A DNA stretch of 64,000 bases from Desulfovibrio sp. (GCF_019424165.1 NZ_JAHZAA010000008.1:7866-71865); one strand, 5' to 3'. Counted from the first letter of the stretch, positions 1-9,309 are shown. Made by a program: numbers and translations. The notes: generated by a model from the letters alone, not told the origin.

Positions 1-892
1 CCCAGGAAAAAAGGCTCACGTCTGTGCTGCACCAGCCGGCAAAGCGCAGCGGATTGAACTCTATGGGCAGGATGCGCCCGGCGTCGCTGCGGCGCAGCTC
101 CACATGCGCTGGAAAGTTGCGCAGGCCCAGGATGGCGTTGACCCTGTTGAACCAGCCTTCAAATTCTTCCAGGCGGTCGCGGATGATGTCCGCGCTGGTG
201 TAGTACAGGCGGTCGCTCACATCATCGGCGCTGACGAACTCGTGGCGCAGGATATTGCAGATGACGGCGCGGCCGTTTTCGTCAAAATACACGTCAACGG
301 CAAATTCGTCGCCCTCGATGTATTCTTCCAGCAGCCAGTCGCCGCCGTCAACCACAGACAGCGGGTACTGCTCGGACCAGCGGGAGGACTCTTCGGCAAT
401 GGCTGTTTTTGCGGCCTGCCAGTCGTCCGCATTGTTGATGCGGTAAACGCCGAGGCTGAAAAAGCCCACAGAGGGTTTGAGTATGCAGGGAGTGCGCAGT
501 TCGTCGAAGGGCAGGGCCTGCATCTGCGCGAAATCAAGGCGGCGGTAATAATAGTCCTGATCCAGGGGGCGGAGCAGCTCGCGGGTAAGGGCCTTGTTTT
601 TGAGCTTTTCAATGGCGCGGGCCAAAGGCGGCGCGCAGTGGTCCGTTACCCAGGCAAGGGAGTTTTCAGAGCAGGTATACAGACGGGGAGGGGAGGCGTC
701 TTCGCTGTCTTGCCCCTCGCACAGCAGGGCGGCAAAACGGTCTTCAGACACGATGTTCAGAGCAGGGCCGCCCTGGGCTTCAAGCTCGGCCGCGCAGGCG
801 CGGGCCATGTCGTTATCCAGCACAGGTTCCTGCCGGTTGGCGGCATAGGCCGCCAGTTCCGGCGAAACATACGGTTGATCGAGAATTATCAT
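1..892 (-). CDS. ATP-grasp domain protein, 3' end outside window
   Basis: The reverse strand reads open from an ATG at 892 to the window edge, giving about 297 residues without a stop. The ATP-grasp signature is visible: an ILKPSVGFFSLGVYRI segment (phosphate and ATP contact), an LLEEYIEGDEFAVDVYF segment, and a HVELRR...ILPIEFNPLRFAGW segment with the metal-binding Glu and Asn. ATP-grasp enzymes join a carboxylate to an amine or thiol through an acylphosphate; the substrate cannot be told from the sequence. The ATG overlaps the hom stop in an ATGA, so the two genes are translationally coupled, which suggests but does not prove an amino-acid-related substrate. The C-terminus lies left of position 1. 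Confidence 0.8.
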   Translation of the reverse strand, partial: MIILDQPYVSPELAAYAANRQEPVLDNDMARACAAELEAQGGPALNIVSEDRFAALLCEGQDSEDASPPRLYTCSENSLAWVTDHCAPPLARAIEKLKNKALTRELLRPLDQDYYYRRLDFAQMQALPFDELRTPCILKPSVGFFSLGVYRINNADDWQAAKTAIAEESSRWSEQYPLSVVDGGDWLLEEYIEGDEFAVDVYFDENGRAVICNILRHEFVSADDVSDRLYYTSADIIRDRLEEFEGWFNRVNAILGLRNFPAHVELRRSDAGRILPIEFNPLRFAGWCSTDVSLFSW

Positions 893-2238
893 TCACCACC
901 CAGCACGCGGAAGTACACCGCGGGTTCTTTGAGCAGCCCGGCGTCAAGAGTGCGCTGCAGGGCGTCGCTCATGGCCTGGGCTGTGGTTTCGTGAGTCATG
1001 AAAACAAGGGGCACGCCCTGGCCCTCGTCAGATTTCTGGATGACCTGGGCCATGCTGATGCCTTCTGCGGCCATGCAGCCCGAAAGATCGCGCAGCACAC
1101 CCGGCGCATCCTGCACCATAACGCGCACGTAGTAGCACGAGCGCCATTCTTCGGGCGGCACAATGGCGGCCTTGGGCAGTTCCTTGCCTACAAAGCCCGT
1201 ATTGTTGGGGCGTTCATCGCGGGCTACGGCCAGCAGGTCGGCCAGCACGGCCCCCGCGGTGGGCAGGTCACCCGCGCCGCGCCCGTGAAAAAAGAGCGGT
1301 CCCGAGGCGTTGGCATCCACCCGCACGGCATTGTAGGCGCCGCCCACGCGGGCCAGCAGGTACTTGTGGTACACAAGGGCCGGAAAAACACCGGCTTCAA
1401 GGCGCACCGGGCCTTCGCCACAGTCATTGCCCCCGATCTTTTCTTCGGGGCAGGGAACCTGCCGCACCTGACCGATGAGCTTTATGCGGTAGCCGAATTC
1501 ACGGGCAAGGCGGATGTCCAGAGCCGAAAGGCCGCGAATGCCGCGCACAGAAAGAGCTGTATAGGGATAATTGGCCCCGAAGGCAAGGCGGATAAGCAAA
1601 ATCAGCTTGTGGGCCGCATCATGCCCGTCAATGTCCAGGGTGGGGTCGGCCTCGGCGTAACCCAGTTGCTGTGCCTGCTTGAGGGCAACGTCAAAATCCA
1701 GCCCGTTGGAGGTCATTTCGGACAGGATGTAGTTGCTCGTGCCGTTCAGAATGCCCATGAGAGACTGAATGCGGTTGCCCGTGAGGCTTTCCTTGAGGGC
1801 TTCCACAATGGGTACGGCTCCGGCCACGCTGGCTTCGTAACGCAGGATGCGTTTTTTGCGGTCGGCTTTCTGAAAGAGGGAAAGCCCTTCTTCGGCCAGC
1901 AGTGCCTTGTTGGCCGTAACGATGTGCTTGCCCTGGTCCAGGGCGCGGTCGATGAGGTCACGGGCATGGTCAATGCCGCCCATAAGCTCTACCAGCACGT
2001 CGATTTGCGGATCGTCCGTAAGATCGCGCGGATTGGTGGTCAGTTCGGCCCCTTCGGGCAGGGGAACGCTGCGCGCCTTTTTGGCGTTGCGCACGAGTAC
2101 CTTTCTGATCAGGATATCCCGACCCGAGCGGCGGCGGATGAGGTCCGCGTTTTCTTCAAGCAGGCGCACGAGGCCGCCGCCCACTGTGCCGAATCCGGCC
2201 AGACCCACTACAAGTGGCTTGTCGCTGTTCTTGGTCAT
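889..2238 (-). CDS. hom: Homoserine dehydrogenase
   Basis: NAD(P)-dependent reduction of aspartate semialdehyde to homoserine, the branch point to threonine and methionine. The 449-residue protein has the usual single-function layout. A Rossmann motif GLAGFGTVGGG lies at residues 12-22, the HIVTANKALL segment carries the conserved Lys at about 111, the MGILNGTSNYI segment at 160-170, and GYAEADPT/DGHDAAHKL with conserved Glu and Lys near 195-210. A C-terminal ACT domain starts near residue 365 (VRVMVQDAPGVLRDL), the usual site for threonine feedback. It is preceded by an AlaC-type aminotransferase on the same strand and its stop overlaps the start of the ATP-grasp gene. Confidence 0.97.
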   Translation of the reverse strand: MTKNSDKPLVVGLAGFGTVGGGLVRLLEENADLIRRRSGRDILIRKVLVRNAKKARSVPLPEGAELTTNPRDLTDDPQIDVLVELMGGIDHARDLIDRALDQGKHIVTANKALLAEEGLSLFQKADRKKRILRYEASVAGAVPIVEALKESLTGNRIQSLMGILNGTSNYILSEMTSNGLDFDVALKQAQQLGYAEADPTLDIDGHDAAHKLILLIRLAFGANYPYTALSVRGIRGLSALDIRLAREFGYRIKLIGQVRQVPCPEEKIGGNDCGEGPVRLEAGVFPALVYHKYLLARVGGAYNAVRVDANASGPLFFHGRGAGDLPTAGAVLADLLAVARDERPNNTGFVGKELPKAAIVPPEEWRSCYYVRVMVQDAPGVLRDLSGCMAAEGISMAQVIQKSDEGQGVPLVFMTHETTAQAMSDALQRTLDAGLLKEPAVYFRVLGGE

Positions 2239-2293
2239 GATGTCTCCTGAAGTGCCCGGTCGCCATGCCGTAACTGATGAGGCACCTTTTTGC

Positions 2294-2360
2294 CGAAGTC
2301 CGGGCGCGCGGCCCGGACTTCGTGTTTTATTTTTTACCCGGCGGCTATGCGCCGCCGGGT
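2294..2360 (+). terminator. Two tandem hairpins with T-tracts facing the + strand
   Basis: A 12-bp stem (2294-2305 with 2311-2322) is followed by a T-rich stretch. A second 10-bp stem (2336-2345 with 2351-2360) is followed by a run of T to 2365. Both look like intrinsic terminators on the + strand, but both flanking genes are transcribed leftward, so on the coding strand no U-tract follows either hairpin. They may end antisense transcription or act as structure in the hom leader. Confidence 0.45.
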
Positions 2361-2392
2361 TTTTTCAGTTTTCATGAGGCCCGGCCGCAGCC

Positions 2393-3574
2393 CTAGTCGG
2401 ACGTGCCAGACAGCAGCTTGCGCATGCCGCTTATGGCCTGCCGTGTGCGGTGTTCGTTTTCGATAAGGGCAAAACGTACAAACTCATCCCCGTAAGAGCC
2501 GAAGCCCAGCCCCGGAGAAACCGCCACATGGGCCTCTGTGAGCAGCATTTTGGAAAACTCCACCGAGCCCATCTTGCGGAAGGCCTCGGGTATGCGCGCC
2601 CATACGAACATGGTGGCCTTGGGCGAGGGAACCTCCCAACCTATGCGGTTCAGGCCGTCAATGAGGCGGTCGCGCCGCTCCTTGTAGATGTTGCAGATAT
2701 TGTGCACACAGTCTTCAGAGCTGTTGAGCGCCACGGTAGCAGCGATCTGCACGGGCTGGAAGATGCCGTAATCAAGATAGCTCTTGATGCGCCCAAGAGC
2801 GTGGATAAGCTGCTTGTTGCCCAGGCAGAAGCCCACGCGCCAGCCGGGCATGGAGTAGCTTTTGGACAGGGTGTAAAACTCCACGCCCACGTCCTTGGCG
2901 CCCTTGGCCTGAAGAAAGCTCGGCGCCTTGTAGCCGTCAAACACAAGGTCCGCATAGGCCAGGTCATGGATGACCCAGATGTTGTTGGCCTTGGCAAAGT
3001 CGACAATCCTTTCAAAAAAGGCCAGGTCCGTCACTTCGGTGGTGGGGTTGTGCGGGTAACAGAGGAAAAGCAGCTTGGGCTTGGGCCAGGCATGGCGCAT
3101 GGCGGCCTCAAGGTCTTCAAAAAAATCGCGACCGGAGCCGATAGGCACGCTGCGCACATCCGCGCCTGCAATGACGGGCGCGTATTTGTGAATGGGATAG
3201 GTGGGGTCCGGCGCAAGTACCACATCACCCGGCTCAAGCATGGCCAGAGAAAGGTGGGCCAGCCCTTCCTTGGAACCCATTGTCACAATGGCTTCGCTGT
3301 CCGGGTCAAGCTCCACGTCAAAGTGGCGCTTGTAGCGGTCACAGACGGCCTTGCGCAGGTTGGGAATGCCGCGGGACAGGGAGTAGCGGTGGTTGATGGG
3401 TTTGGCTGCGGCCTCGGCGAGCTTTTCCACAATGGGTGCGGGCGTGGGAATGTCCGGGTTGCCCATGCTGAAGTCCACGATGTCGATATTCTGCCGGCGA
3501 AGTTGCATCTTGAGGTCCCCCACTACGGCGAAAACGTAGGGAGGCAGACGGCGAATGCGTGAAAACTCTTCCAT
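2393..3574 (-). CDS. alaC: Class I/II aminotransferase, AlaC type
   Basis: PLP-dependent aminotransferase of 393 residues resembling E. coli AlaC (glutamate-pyruvate transaminase) along its whole length. Family segments seen are RLPPYVF near the N-terminus, VDFSMGNPD, TMGSKEGLAHL, the VIHDLAYADLVFDG Asp region, and the PLP-lysine segment TLSKSYSMPGWRVGF. I chose the ATG at 3574 because the protein then begins MEEFSRIRRLPPYVF like the family; an ATG six codons upstream is also possible. Standing next to hom, it may serve alanine or diaminopimelate/methionine-related transamination; the exact substrate is inference. Confidence 0.88.
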   Translation of the reverse strand: MEEFSRIRRLPPYVFAVVGDLKMQLRRQNIDIVDFSMGNPDIPTPAPIVEKLAEAAAKPINHRYSLSRGIPNLRKAVCDRYKRHFDVELDPDSEAIVTMGSKEGLAHLSLAMLEPGDVVLAPDPTYPIHKYAPVIAGADVRSVPIGSGRDFFEDLEAAMRHAWPKPKLLFLCYPHNPTTEVTDLAFFERIVDFAKANNIWVIHDLAYADLVFDGYKAPSFLQAKGAKDVGVEFYTLSKSYSMPGWRVGFCLGNKQLIHALGRIKSYLDYGIFQPVQIAATVALNSSEDCVHNICNIYKERRDRLIDGLNRIGWEVPSPKATMFVWARIPEAFRKMGSVEFSKMLLTEAHVAVSPGLGFGSYGDEFVRFALIENEHRTRQAISGMRKLLSGTSD

Positions 3575-3935
3575 TGTCCTGCTCCGGAGCATGATGATTG
3601 TCGCGCCAAAGGCAAAAGCGCCCTTGCGCTGGCGCGGCGGTCTGCGGTGCTATCTGGCCGCGCATACTGAAAAGTCGCGCGCTGCCGCGCTTGGGCGCGG
3701 GCGCGGCGAACACCTGCGGGTGCGGCCTCTTCAGTGTGATGCAGCATAGCCAGCAGAAAGCCTGTTTGTAAAGCTTCAGGGCGCTGTAAAAAGCAATTAA
3801 ACTCTTCTTTTCACATTGTTACATCGCTTTTGGCAGGGGTCGCACACGCTGTGCCTGAAGTTCCTCCGCGCCCTATCATCTTTGCTTTCAGGCTATTGTG
3901 GTGTATGATCCGGGGGTACGCCACCGGAGGAAAGC
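3575..3935. other. Intergenic region between divergent alaC and mtnA
   Basis: About 360 bases separate the divergent starts of the aminotransferase and mtnA. No convincing gene is visible. The only clear site is a GGAGGA ribosome-binding site just before the mtnA ATG. Promoters for both genes must lie here, but I cannot assign -35/-10 boxes with confidence. Confidence 0.5.
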
Positions 3936-5072
3936 ATGGACGACCACATACGTTTTGACCACCAGAGTTTTGAACTGCACCTGCTGGACCAGCGGCTTCT
4001 GCCCGCACAGGAGGCCGACTTTGTCTGCCGCACGGTGGAAGATGTGGTTTACGCCCTGCAAGCCATGGTGGTGCGCGGCGCGCCCGCCATTGGCGTTACA
4101 GCGGCCTGGGGCTGCGTACTGGCGCTCAGGGAGGCCCAGGGGCCGGACTGGGCGGCAAGGTTTGAGCAGGGTATGGAGCGCATCGCCGCGGCCAGGCCCA
4201 CGGCCGTCAATCTGCGTTGGGCCGTTGAGCGCATGCGCGGCGTGTGGCTTGCGGCGGGCGGCGAGACGGGCGACCCCGCGCCCCTGCTGACGGCTTTTGC
4301 CCACGCAGCCCAGACCATGCAGGATGAAGACGTGGCCATATGCAAAACTCTGGGCCGTCACGGCGCTGCCTGTATTGAAGACGGCGACTGCGTGCTCACG
4401 CACTGCAATGCCGGGGCGCTGGCAACGGCGGGCTACGGCACTGCCCTTGGCGTCATCCGGGCTGCGGTGGAGGCGGGCAAGAAGATCAGCGTCATCGCCG
4501 ATGAAACCCGTCCCTTTCTTCAGGGCGCGCGTCTGACTGCCTGGGAGCTTGAACGGGACGGCATCCCCGTGACCGTGGCCTGCGACAATGCCTGCGCCCT
4601 GCTCATGAGCCGCGGGCAGGTGCAGTGCGTGGTGGTGGGGGCCGACCGCATCGCCGCCAACGGCGACACGGCAAACAAGATAGGAACCTACGGCGTGGCG
4701 CTGCTGGCCAGGCATTTTCACATTCCTTTTTATGTGGCTGCGCCGCTTTCCACCATTGATCCGGCCACACCTGACGGCGCGGGCATTCCCATTGAAGAGC
4801 GTCCGGCCCTTGAGGTGACCCATATGGGAGAAACGCGCCTGTGTCCGGAAAACGTCCCTGTGCTCAACTTTGCCTTTGACGTGACGCCTGCGGAATATAT
4901 AAGCGGCATCATTACAGAAAAAGGCGTGCTTTATCCGCCTTACGGCCTGTCCATATGGGCGGCGCGCAATGATCTGAGCACGGGTCGCAGCGCGGGCATC
5001 AGCGCAGGCCCCTTGCGGGACAGTGGCGACGCCCCCGATGCGGAGCCTGGCCGGAGCCAGGAGCGCGCATGA
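3936..5072 (+). CDS. mtnA: S-methyl-5-thioribose-1-phosphate isomerase
   Basis: Aldose-ketose isomerase of the methionine salvage pathway, converting methylthioribose-1-phosphate to methylthioribulose-1-phosphate. The eIF-2B-alpha-like fold is recognisable from VVRGAPAIGV at residues 46-54, the catalytic-cysteine segment LTHCNAGALATAGYGTALGV, and the catalytic-Asp segment VVVGADRIAANGDTANKIGTY. A GGAGGA site precedes the ATG. After the conserved C-terminus (ITEKGVLYPPYG) there is an extra tail of about 35 residues rich in Gly, Ala and Arg that is not typical of the family. The stop overlaps the next ATG (ATGA). The rest of the salvage pathway is not in the window. Confidence 0.95.
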   Translation: MDDHIRFDHQSFELHLLDQRLLPAQEADFVCRTVEDVVYALQAMVVRGAPAIGVTAAWGCVLALREAQGPDWAARFEQGMERIAAARPTAVNLRWAVERMRGVWLAAGGETGDPAPLLTAFAHAAQTMQDEDVAICKTLGRHGAACIEDGDCVLTHCNAGALATAGYGTALGVIRAAVEAGKKISVIADETRPFLQGARLTAWELERDGIPVTVACDNACALLMSRGQVQCVVVGADRIAANGDTANKIGTYGVALLARHFHIPFYVAAPLSTIDPATPDGAGIPIEERPALEVTHMGETRLCPENVPVLNFAFDVTPAEYISGIITEKGVLYPPYGLSIWAARNDLSTGRSAGISAGPLRDSGDAPDAEPGRSQERA

Positions 5073-7132
5073 AGGAGCTTATCCTCATAGTCGGGCCGGT
5101 TGTTCCCGGTCTGGGTCCATGCCCGGTCAACCCTGAAAGCTTCACGGGCGGCGCCGCACAGACCGTTGTGCAGTGGGAAGGCTGGGAGGCCCCCGAGGGC
5201 CATATTCCGCTGGCAGCCCGCCTGCGCAAGGATCTTGAGGTCATACGTGCCGAGCACGCGGCCTGGGCCTATGATCTCGGCCGTCTTGTGGTCGGCGGCA
5301 AGGAGGTGCAGGAATACCTGAAGGGCGGGCACGGTCTTTCCATGTGGTGGTGTTCACTGCTGTACGAACGCCACCCCAAGATGACGCCCGGCCTGTACAC
5401 GGTGTACAAGCTGCGCGCCCTCGAGCGCCTTATGGACGAAGGGGAGTATACCGCCCTGCGCCTTTGCGGTGGCGACGCCACCCTGCGCGAGGTGCTGGCG
5501 GCCATGTGCGCCTCTTCGGGCCGCACCTTTATCGAGCAGCACGAAAGCGGGATGGACCTCAAGCCGGCCGTGGGCCTGCTGCGCCGCCTGTATAACGCGG
5601 CTCCGGCGCCGCTGCGCGCTCTGGCGCGCTACGCCCACTGGCTGTGGTCAGTACGGCGCAGGCTGCCCGCCGTTCCGGATGCGGGCAAGGGGCTGCCCCC
5701 GGTGCAGGGACCGGAAGAGGCGAATGGGCCGGACGGGCCGGTGCAGGCCGCCACCATTGCCACCTATTTTCCCAATGTGGACATGAAAGCCGCCGGAGAA
5801 GGGCGCTTTCGTTCCCGCTACTGGGAGAGCCTGCACGACGCCCTTGACATATCCTTTAAAAAAGAGGGCGCGCCGTGGGTGCGCTGGCTTTTTATCCGTT
5901 TTCCCGCGCCGCAGTTGAGTCTTGAACAGTGCATCGCCCTGCGTGACCGCTTCCGGCAGGCAAACAGGGACGGCGCGAGCTTTCATTATCTTGAAGAATT
6001 TTTGCGCCATCGCGACCTGTGGGCCGCCCTGTGGCGTCATTTGCGTTTGTGCGTCAGCAGTCGCGGGCTGGAGAGGGCCGTTCGCCCGGCCTTTCGCTTT
6101 GCCGGGTCCCATGTCAATTTCTGGCCGTATATGGGCGAGTACTGGGCCGAGTCTTTCAGGGGCTGGAGAGGGCTTGAGCGCTGTTTGCAGCAAAGGGCGT
6201 TTGATGTGTACGCACAGGCGGCAGGGCCGCAGCGCTGGACGCTTTTTCCCCTTGAGAACTGCCCCTGGGAGCGCATGCTTTCCTATGCGGTGCGCTCCGC
6301 CGCGCCCACGCCGGAACCAGCCACACAAAAAACCGCACACGGCGGCGCTGCCGCCCATAGTGGCGGGGCGGCCCCGGGCGCGGTTATCGGCGCGCAGCAC
6401 TCCACTGTGCGGTCCACGGATTTTCGTTATTTTGACGATCCCCGCACTTTTGACGCCCCCTGCAACGAATTTCAGCCCGACCTCGTGCGCGGCAACGGCG
6501 ATTCGGCCTGTAGGCAGTGGCTGCAAGCAGGTCTGCCGCCGGAAAAACTGGGAACAGTCGAAGCCCTGCGCTATCTGTATCTTGCGGAAGAAAGAAAACC
6601 GCATGAAAGCGGCCGGACCACCGGAGCAGAAGACGCGGCGACGGCACCGGCCGGGCCAAAGCGCCTGCTGGCGGTCACAAGCTTTTTCAGGGATGAAACA
6701 GAGGCCCACCTGGTTCTGCTGGCCCGCACCCTGCATGCCGGTCTGCTGGACGGCTGGCAGGTCGTGGTCAAGCCCCACCCCTATCTGCCTGTGGAGGATC
6801 GCCTGCGCGCCCTGCTGGGCCGTCGTTTCGACGAGGTGCGCGTGGCCCGGGGAGCCATTGCCGAGGAGCTTGTTCCCGGCGTTGTTGTCTGGTCTTCAAA
6901 CTCCACAACGGTAGCTCTGGAAGCGGCGCTCAAGGGGCTGCCCGTCATGAGCATGCTGCCCGTGGACGATTTTGATCTTTGTCCCTTGCAGGATGTGGCG
7001 TCCCTGCCGCGCACGGGCAATGTAGAGGATGTGGCGCTGGCCCTGGCTGGTGCCGCGCCGTTGCATCTGCCCCCGGACTATCTGGACCTGGACCCGGCGT
7101 TGCCGCGCTGGAAAAAGCTGCTCGGAGTGTGA
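5069..7132 (+). CDS. Putative surface carbohydrate biosynthesis protein (GT-B-like C-terminus)
   Basis: A 687-residue protein coupled to mtnA by an ATGA overlap. The N-terminus (LILIVGPVVPG, WAYDLGRL, LKGGHGLSMWW, PGLYTVYKLRALERL) resembles a family I remember as TIGR04326, linked to surface carbohydrate clusters. The C-terminal third has segments typical of CDP-glycerol/polysaccharide transferase-like folds: WQVVVKPHPYLP and VVWSSNSTTVALEAALKGLPV. A low-complexity Ala/Gly-rich linker lies near residues 410-440. A glycosyl- or glycerophosphotransfer role in surface polysaccharide is inference. No other polysaccharide genes are nearby, which is unusual for the family. Confidence 0.6.
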   Translation: MKELILIVGPVVPGLGPCPVNPESFTGGAAQTVVQWEGWEAPEGHIPLAARLRKDLEVIRAEHAAWAYDLGRLVVGGKEVQEYLKGGHGLSMWWCSLLYERHPKMTPGLYTVYKLRALERLMDEGEYTALRLCGGDATLREVLAAMCASSGRTFIEQHESGMDLKPAVGLLRRLYNAAPAPLRALARYAHWLWSVRRRLPAVPDAGKGLPPVQGPEEANGPDGPVQAATIATYFPNVDMKAAGEGRFRSRYWESLHDALDISFKKEGAPWVRWLFIRFPAPQLSLEQCIALRDRFRQANRDGASFHYLEEFLRHRDLWAALWRHLRLCVSSRGLERAVRPAFRFAGSHVNFWPYMGEYWAESFRGWRGLERCLQQRAFDVYAQAAGPQRWTLFPLENCPWERMLSYAVRSAAPTPEPATQKTAHGGAAAHSGGAAPGAVIGAQHSTVRSTDFRYFDDPRTFDAPCNEFQPDLVRGNGDSACRQWLQAGLPPEKLGTVEALRYLYLAEERKPHESGRTTGAEDAATAPAGPKRLLAVTSFFRDETEAHLVLLARTLHAGLLDGWQVVVKPHPYLPVEDRLRALLGRRFDEVRVARGAIAEELVPGVVVWSSNSTTVALEAALKGLPVMSMLPVDDFDLCPLQDVASLPRTGNVEDVALALAGAAPLHLPPDYLDLDPALPRWKKLLGV

Positions 7133-7133
7133 C

Positions 7134-7559
7134 ATGAGCATGGGCACACAAGAACGCATTGTTGACCTGGTGCATCGCTGCTATTGGGAAAGAAACGCCA
7201 ACTGCGCCTACACGACCCTGTACTGTCTGGAGCATCTGACGGGGCAGCCCGTGCATCCCCAACTGTATCAGGCCGTGCGGGGCTGCCACGGAGCCGGGGG
7301 CATGGGCGGCCAGTGCGGGCTGGTAGAGGGAGCGCTGCTTTTTCTCGGCCTTTACGGAGAGGTGCTGGGCAAAAACGACGAAGAGGTCGTGGCCCTCTGC
7401 GCGCGCTATGCCGCTGTGTTTACCAGACAGTTCGGCAGTCTCGACTGTCGCGACCTGCGCCCCGGCGGCTTCCGCCCCGATGATCCGCCGCACATGTGTG
7501 AGCGCTTCACGGTCAGGGCCGTGACCTGCATTCATGACTTTGTTATTACGCTGAAGTAG
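7134..7559 (+). CDS. C_GCAxxG_C_C family protein
   Basis: A 141-residue cytosolic protein starting 1 base after the upstream stop (ATG at 7134). The spaced cysteine signature of the C_GCAxxG_C_C family is present in loose form: CAYTTLYCLEHL near residue 24, then GCHGAGGMGGQCG, with further Cys in VALCARY, LDCRDL, HMCERF and VTCIHDF. The family is thought to bind metal or participate in redox chemistry; its role is not established. It appears to be the third gene of the mtnA operon. Confidence 0.7.
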   Translation: MSMGTQERIVDLVHRCYWERNANCAYTTLYCLEHLTGQPVHPQLYQAVRGCHGAGGMGGQCGLVEGALLFLGLYGEVLGKNDEEVVALCARYAAVFTRQFGSLDCRDLRPGGFRPDDPPHMCERFTVRAVTCIHDFVITLK

Positions 7560-7887
7560 TCTTTACCGGTGTGGGGCCTGCTGGTGCGGGGGAATGCGCC
7601 TGCGAAGGGGATGTATCCCCATAGCCGGCCCCACCTGGCCGCCCGCCGCGCAGGCGGCCAATAAAGAGCAAAGAAAAAGCCCTCGCGCCCGCAGGGCCGC
7701 AAAAACATCCTCGCAGGCTGATCCCTTTTCATCCGGTCCATGTGCAACGCACAATGCCCCGCCGCCCAGGCGTTTTCACGCGCCACGCCGTGCCACACGT
7801 TGCGTGACGGGGCCTCCTGTGTCACAAGGGAATAGGCGGGGTTGCGCGCCATTGCGCGGCACTGCACATTTTTTCGCGGGGGACGTC
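7560..7887. other. 328-bp leader before sdaA with inverted repeats
   Basis: No convincing gene. The stretch is GC-rich with several short inverted repeats, including a GTGGGGCC/GGCCCCAC pair (about 7571 and 7626) and a GGCCGCC/GGCGGCC pair near 7638-7660. These may terminate the mtnA operon or structure the sdaA leader. I saw no match to known riboswitch cores. A GCGGGGGA ribosome-binding site precedes the sdaA ATG. Confidence 0.4.
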
Positions 7888-9309
7888 ATGTTGAGCGTTT
7901 TTGATCTGTTCAAAATCGGCATCGGGCCGTCCAGTTCGCATACTGTGGGCCCTATGGTGGCAGGCAAGGCCTTTGCTGGCGAACTGGCGGTATTGGGGCT
8001 GCTGCCCCTGACCGGACGTGTAACCGTGGATCTTTTTGGTTCTCTGGCCCTTACGGGCGAAGGGCATGGAACTACCGGAGCCATCCTGGGTGGCCTTGAG
8101 GGTGAGGAACCGGCCACGGTGGATACCGCCCATCTGGCGCGGCGCACAGCGGAGCTGAAAAATAATGCGGACCTGAATCTTATTTGCGCACGCCGCATCC
8201 CGTTTATCTACGAGCGCGACATGCTTTTGCACAAGGGCCTGTTTCTGCCCCGTCATTCCAACGGCATGAAGCTTGTGGCGTATGGCGCTGACGGCACGGA
8301 ACTGCACTCGCGCGTATACTATTCCATCGGCGGCGGCTTTATACGCACCGATGCGGACTTTGAAACCGGGCCGGAAGAATACCCCGCGCCGCCATATGTC
8401 TATGAAACAGCCGAGGAACTGTTCGCCCATTGCGAGCGGGAAGGCAAGACCGTGGCCCAGATTGTCATGGTCAATGAAAGTTTTTGGCATTCAGAGGCTG
8501 AAGTGCGCCGTCGCGCTCAGGCCGTCATGGATGCCATGCGCGATTCGGTGGAGCGCGGTTGTTATACTGACGGTATATTGCCCGGTGGTTACAACGTGCG
8601 CCGTCGCGCGCCCAACCTGCTGCGCAAGGTCAGCGCCCTTCAGGCCCAGGGCCGCCGCGATCTGAGCCTGTGGCCCACCCTGTATGCTTTTGCCGTTGCC
8701 GAAGAAAATGCCTCCGGCGGGCGGGTGGTCACGGCCCCGACCAACGGGGCGGCCGGTATTGTACCCGCAGTGCTGACCTACTACCAGAACTTCTACCCCC
8801 ATGCCACGGAAGACGGCGCACTGGACTTTCTGCTTACGGCCGGGGCCATCGGTCTTTTTTACAAGATCAATGCCTCCATCTCCGGGGCTGAGGTGGGTTG
8901 CCAGGGTGAAGTGGGCGTGGCCTGTTCTATGGCTGCCGGTGCCTACTGTGCGGTAACAGGCGGCAGCGTAAAGCAGGTGGAAGTGGCGGCCGAGATTGGT
9001 ATGGAACACAACCTGGGCCTTACCTGCGACCCTGTGGGCGGCCTTGTACAGATACCCTGCATCGAGCGCAACGGGGTCGCTGCGGAACGCGCCGTCAACT
9101 GCGCCCAGCTTTCACGGCTGGAAGACGGGCGACAGCGCGTTATTTCCCTGGACGCCATCATTGAGGTCATGTACCGCACGGGCCTTGATTTGCAGTCCCG
9201 CTACAAGGAAACCTCGCTGGGCGGCCTGGCTCAGGCTGTGGCCGAGGGGCTGGAACGCAAAAAACAGGGCGGCGCGGGGCCGTCCGGCAAGAAGGAAGCC
9301 GTATCATGA
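7888..9309 (+). CDS. sdaA: L-serine ammonia-lyase (iron-sulfur type)
   Basis: Deaminates L-serine to pyruvate and ammonia using an oxygen-labile [4Fe-4S] cluster. The 473-residue product has the single-chain layout: N-terminal beta domain with GIGPSSSHTVGPM near residue 10, and C-terminal alpha domain with cluster cysteines in GAEVGCQGEVGVACS, LTCDPVGG and IPCIERN. Reading frame is open further upstream, but the ATG at 7888 gives the family N-terminus MLSVFDLFKIGIGPSS and has a ribosome-binding site, so it is preferred. The stop overlaps the next gene in an ATGA. Confidence 0.96.
   Translation: MLSVFDLFKIGIGPSSSHTVGPMVAGKAFAGELAVLGLLPLTGRVTVDLFGSLALTGEGHGTTGAILGGLEGEEPATVDTAHLARRTAELKNNADLNLICARRIPFIYERDMLLHKGLFLPRHSNGMKLVAYGADGTELHSRVYYSIGGGFIRTDADFETGPEEYPAPPYVYETAEELFAHCEREGKTVAQIVMVNESFWHSEAEVRRRAQAVMDAMRDSVERGCYTDGILPGGYNVRRRAPNLLRKVSALQAQGRRDLSLWPTLYAFAVAEENASGGRVVTAPTNGAAGIVPAVLTYYQNFYPHATEDGALDFLLTAGAIGLFYKINASISGAEVGCQGEVGVACSMAAGAYCAVTGGSVKQVEVAAEIGMEHNLGLTCDPVGGLVQIPCIERNGVAAERAVNCAQLSRLEDGRQRVISLDAIIEVMYRTGLDLQSRYKETSLGGLAQAVAEGLERKKQGGAGPSGKKEAVS

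Noticed and set aside
7560..7887. Glycine-type riboswitch before sdaA
   Set aside because: Some GAAGGGG-like bases occur but the tandem aptamer cores are absent.
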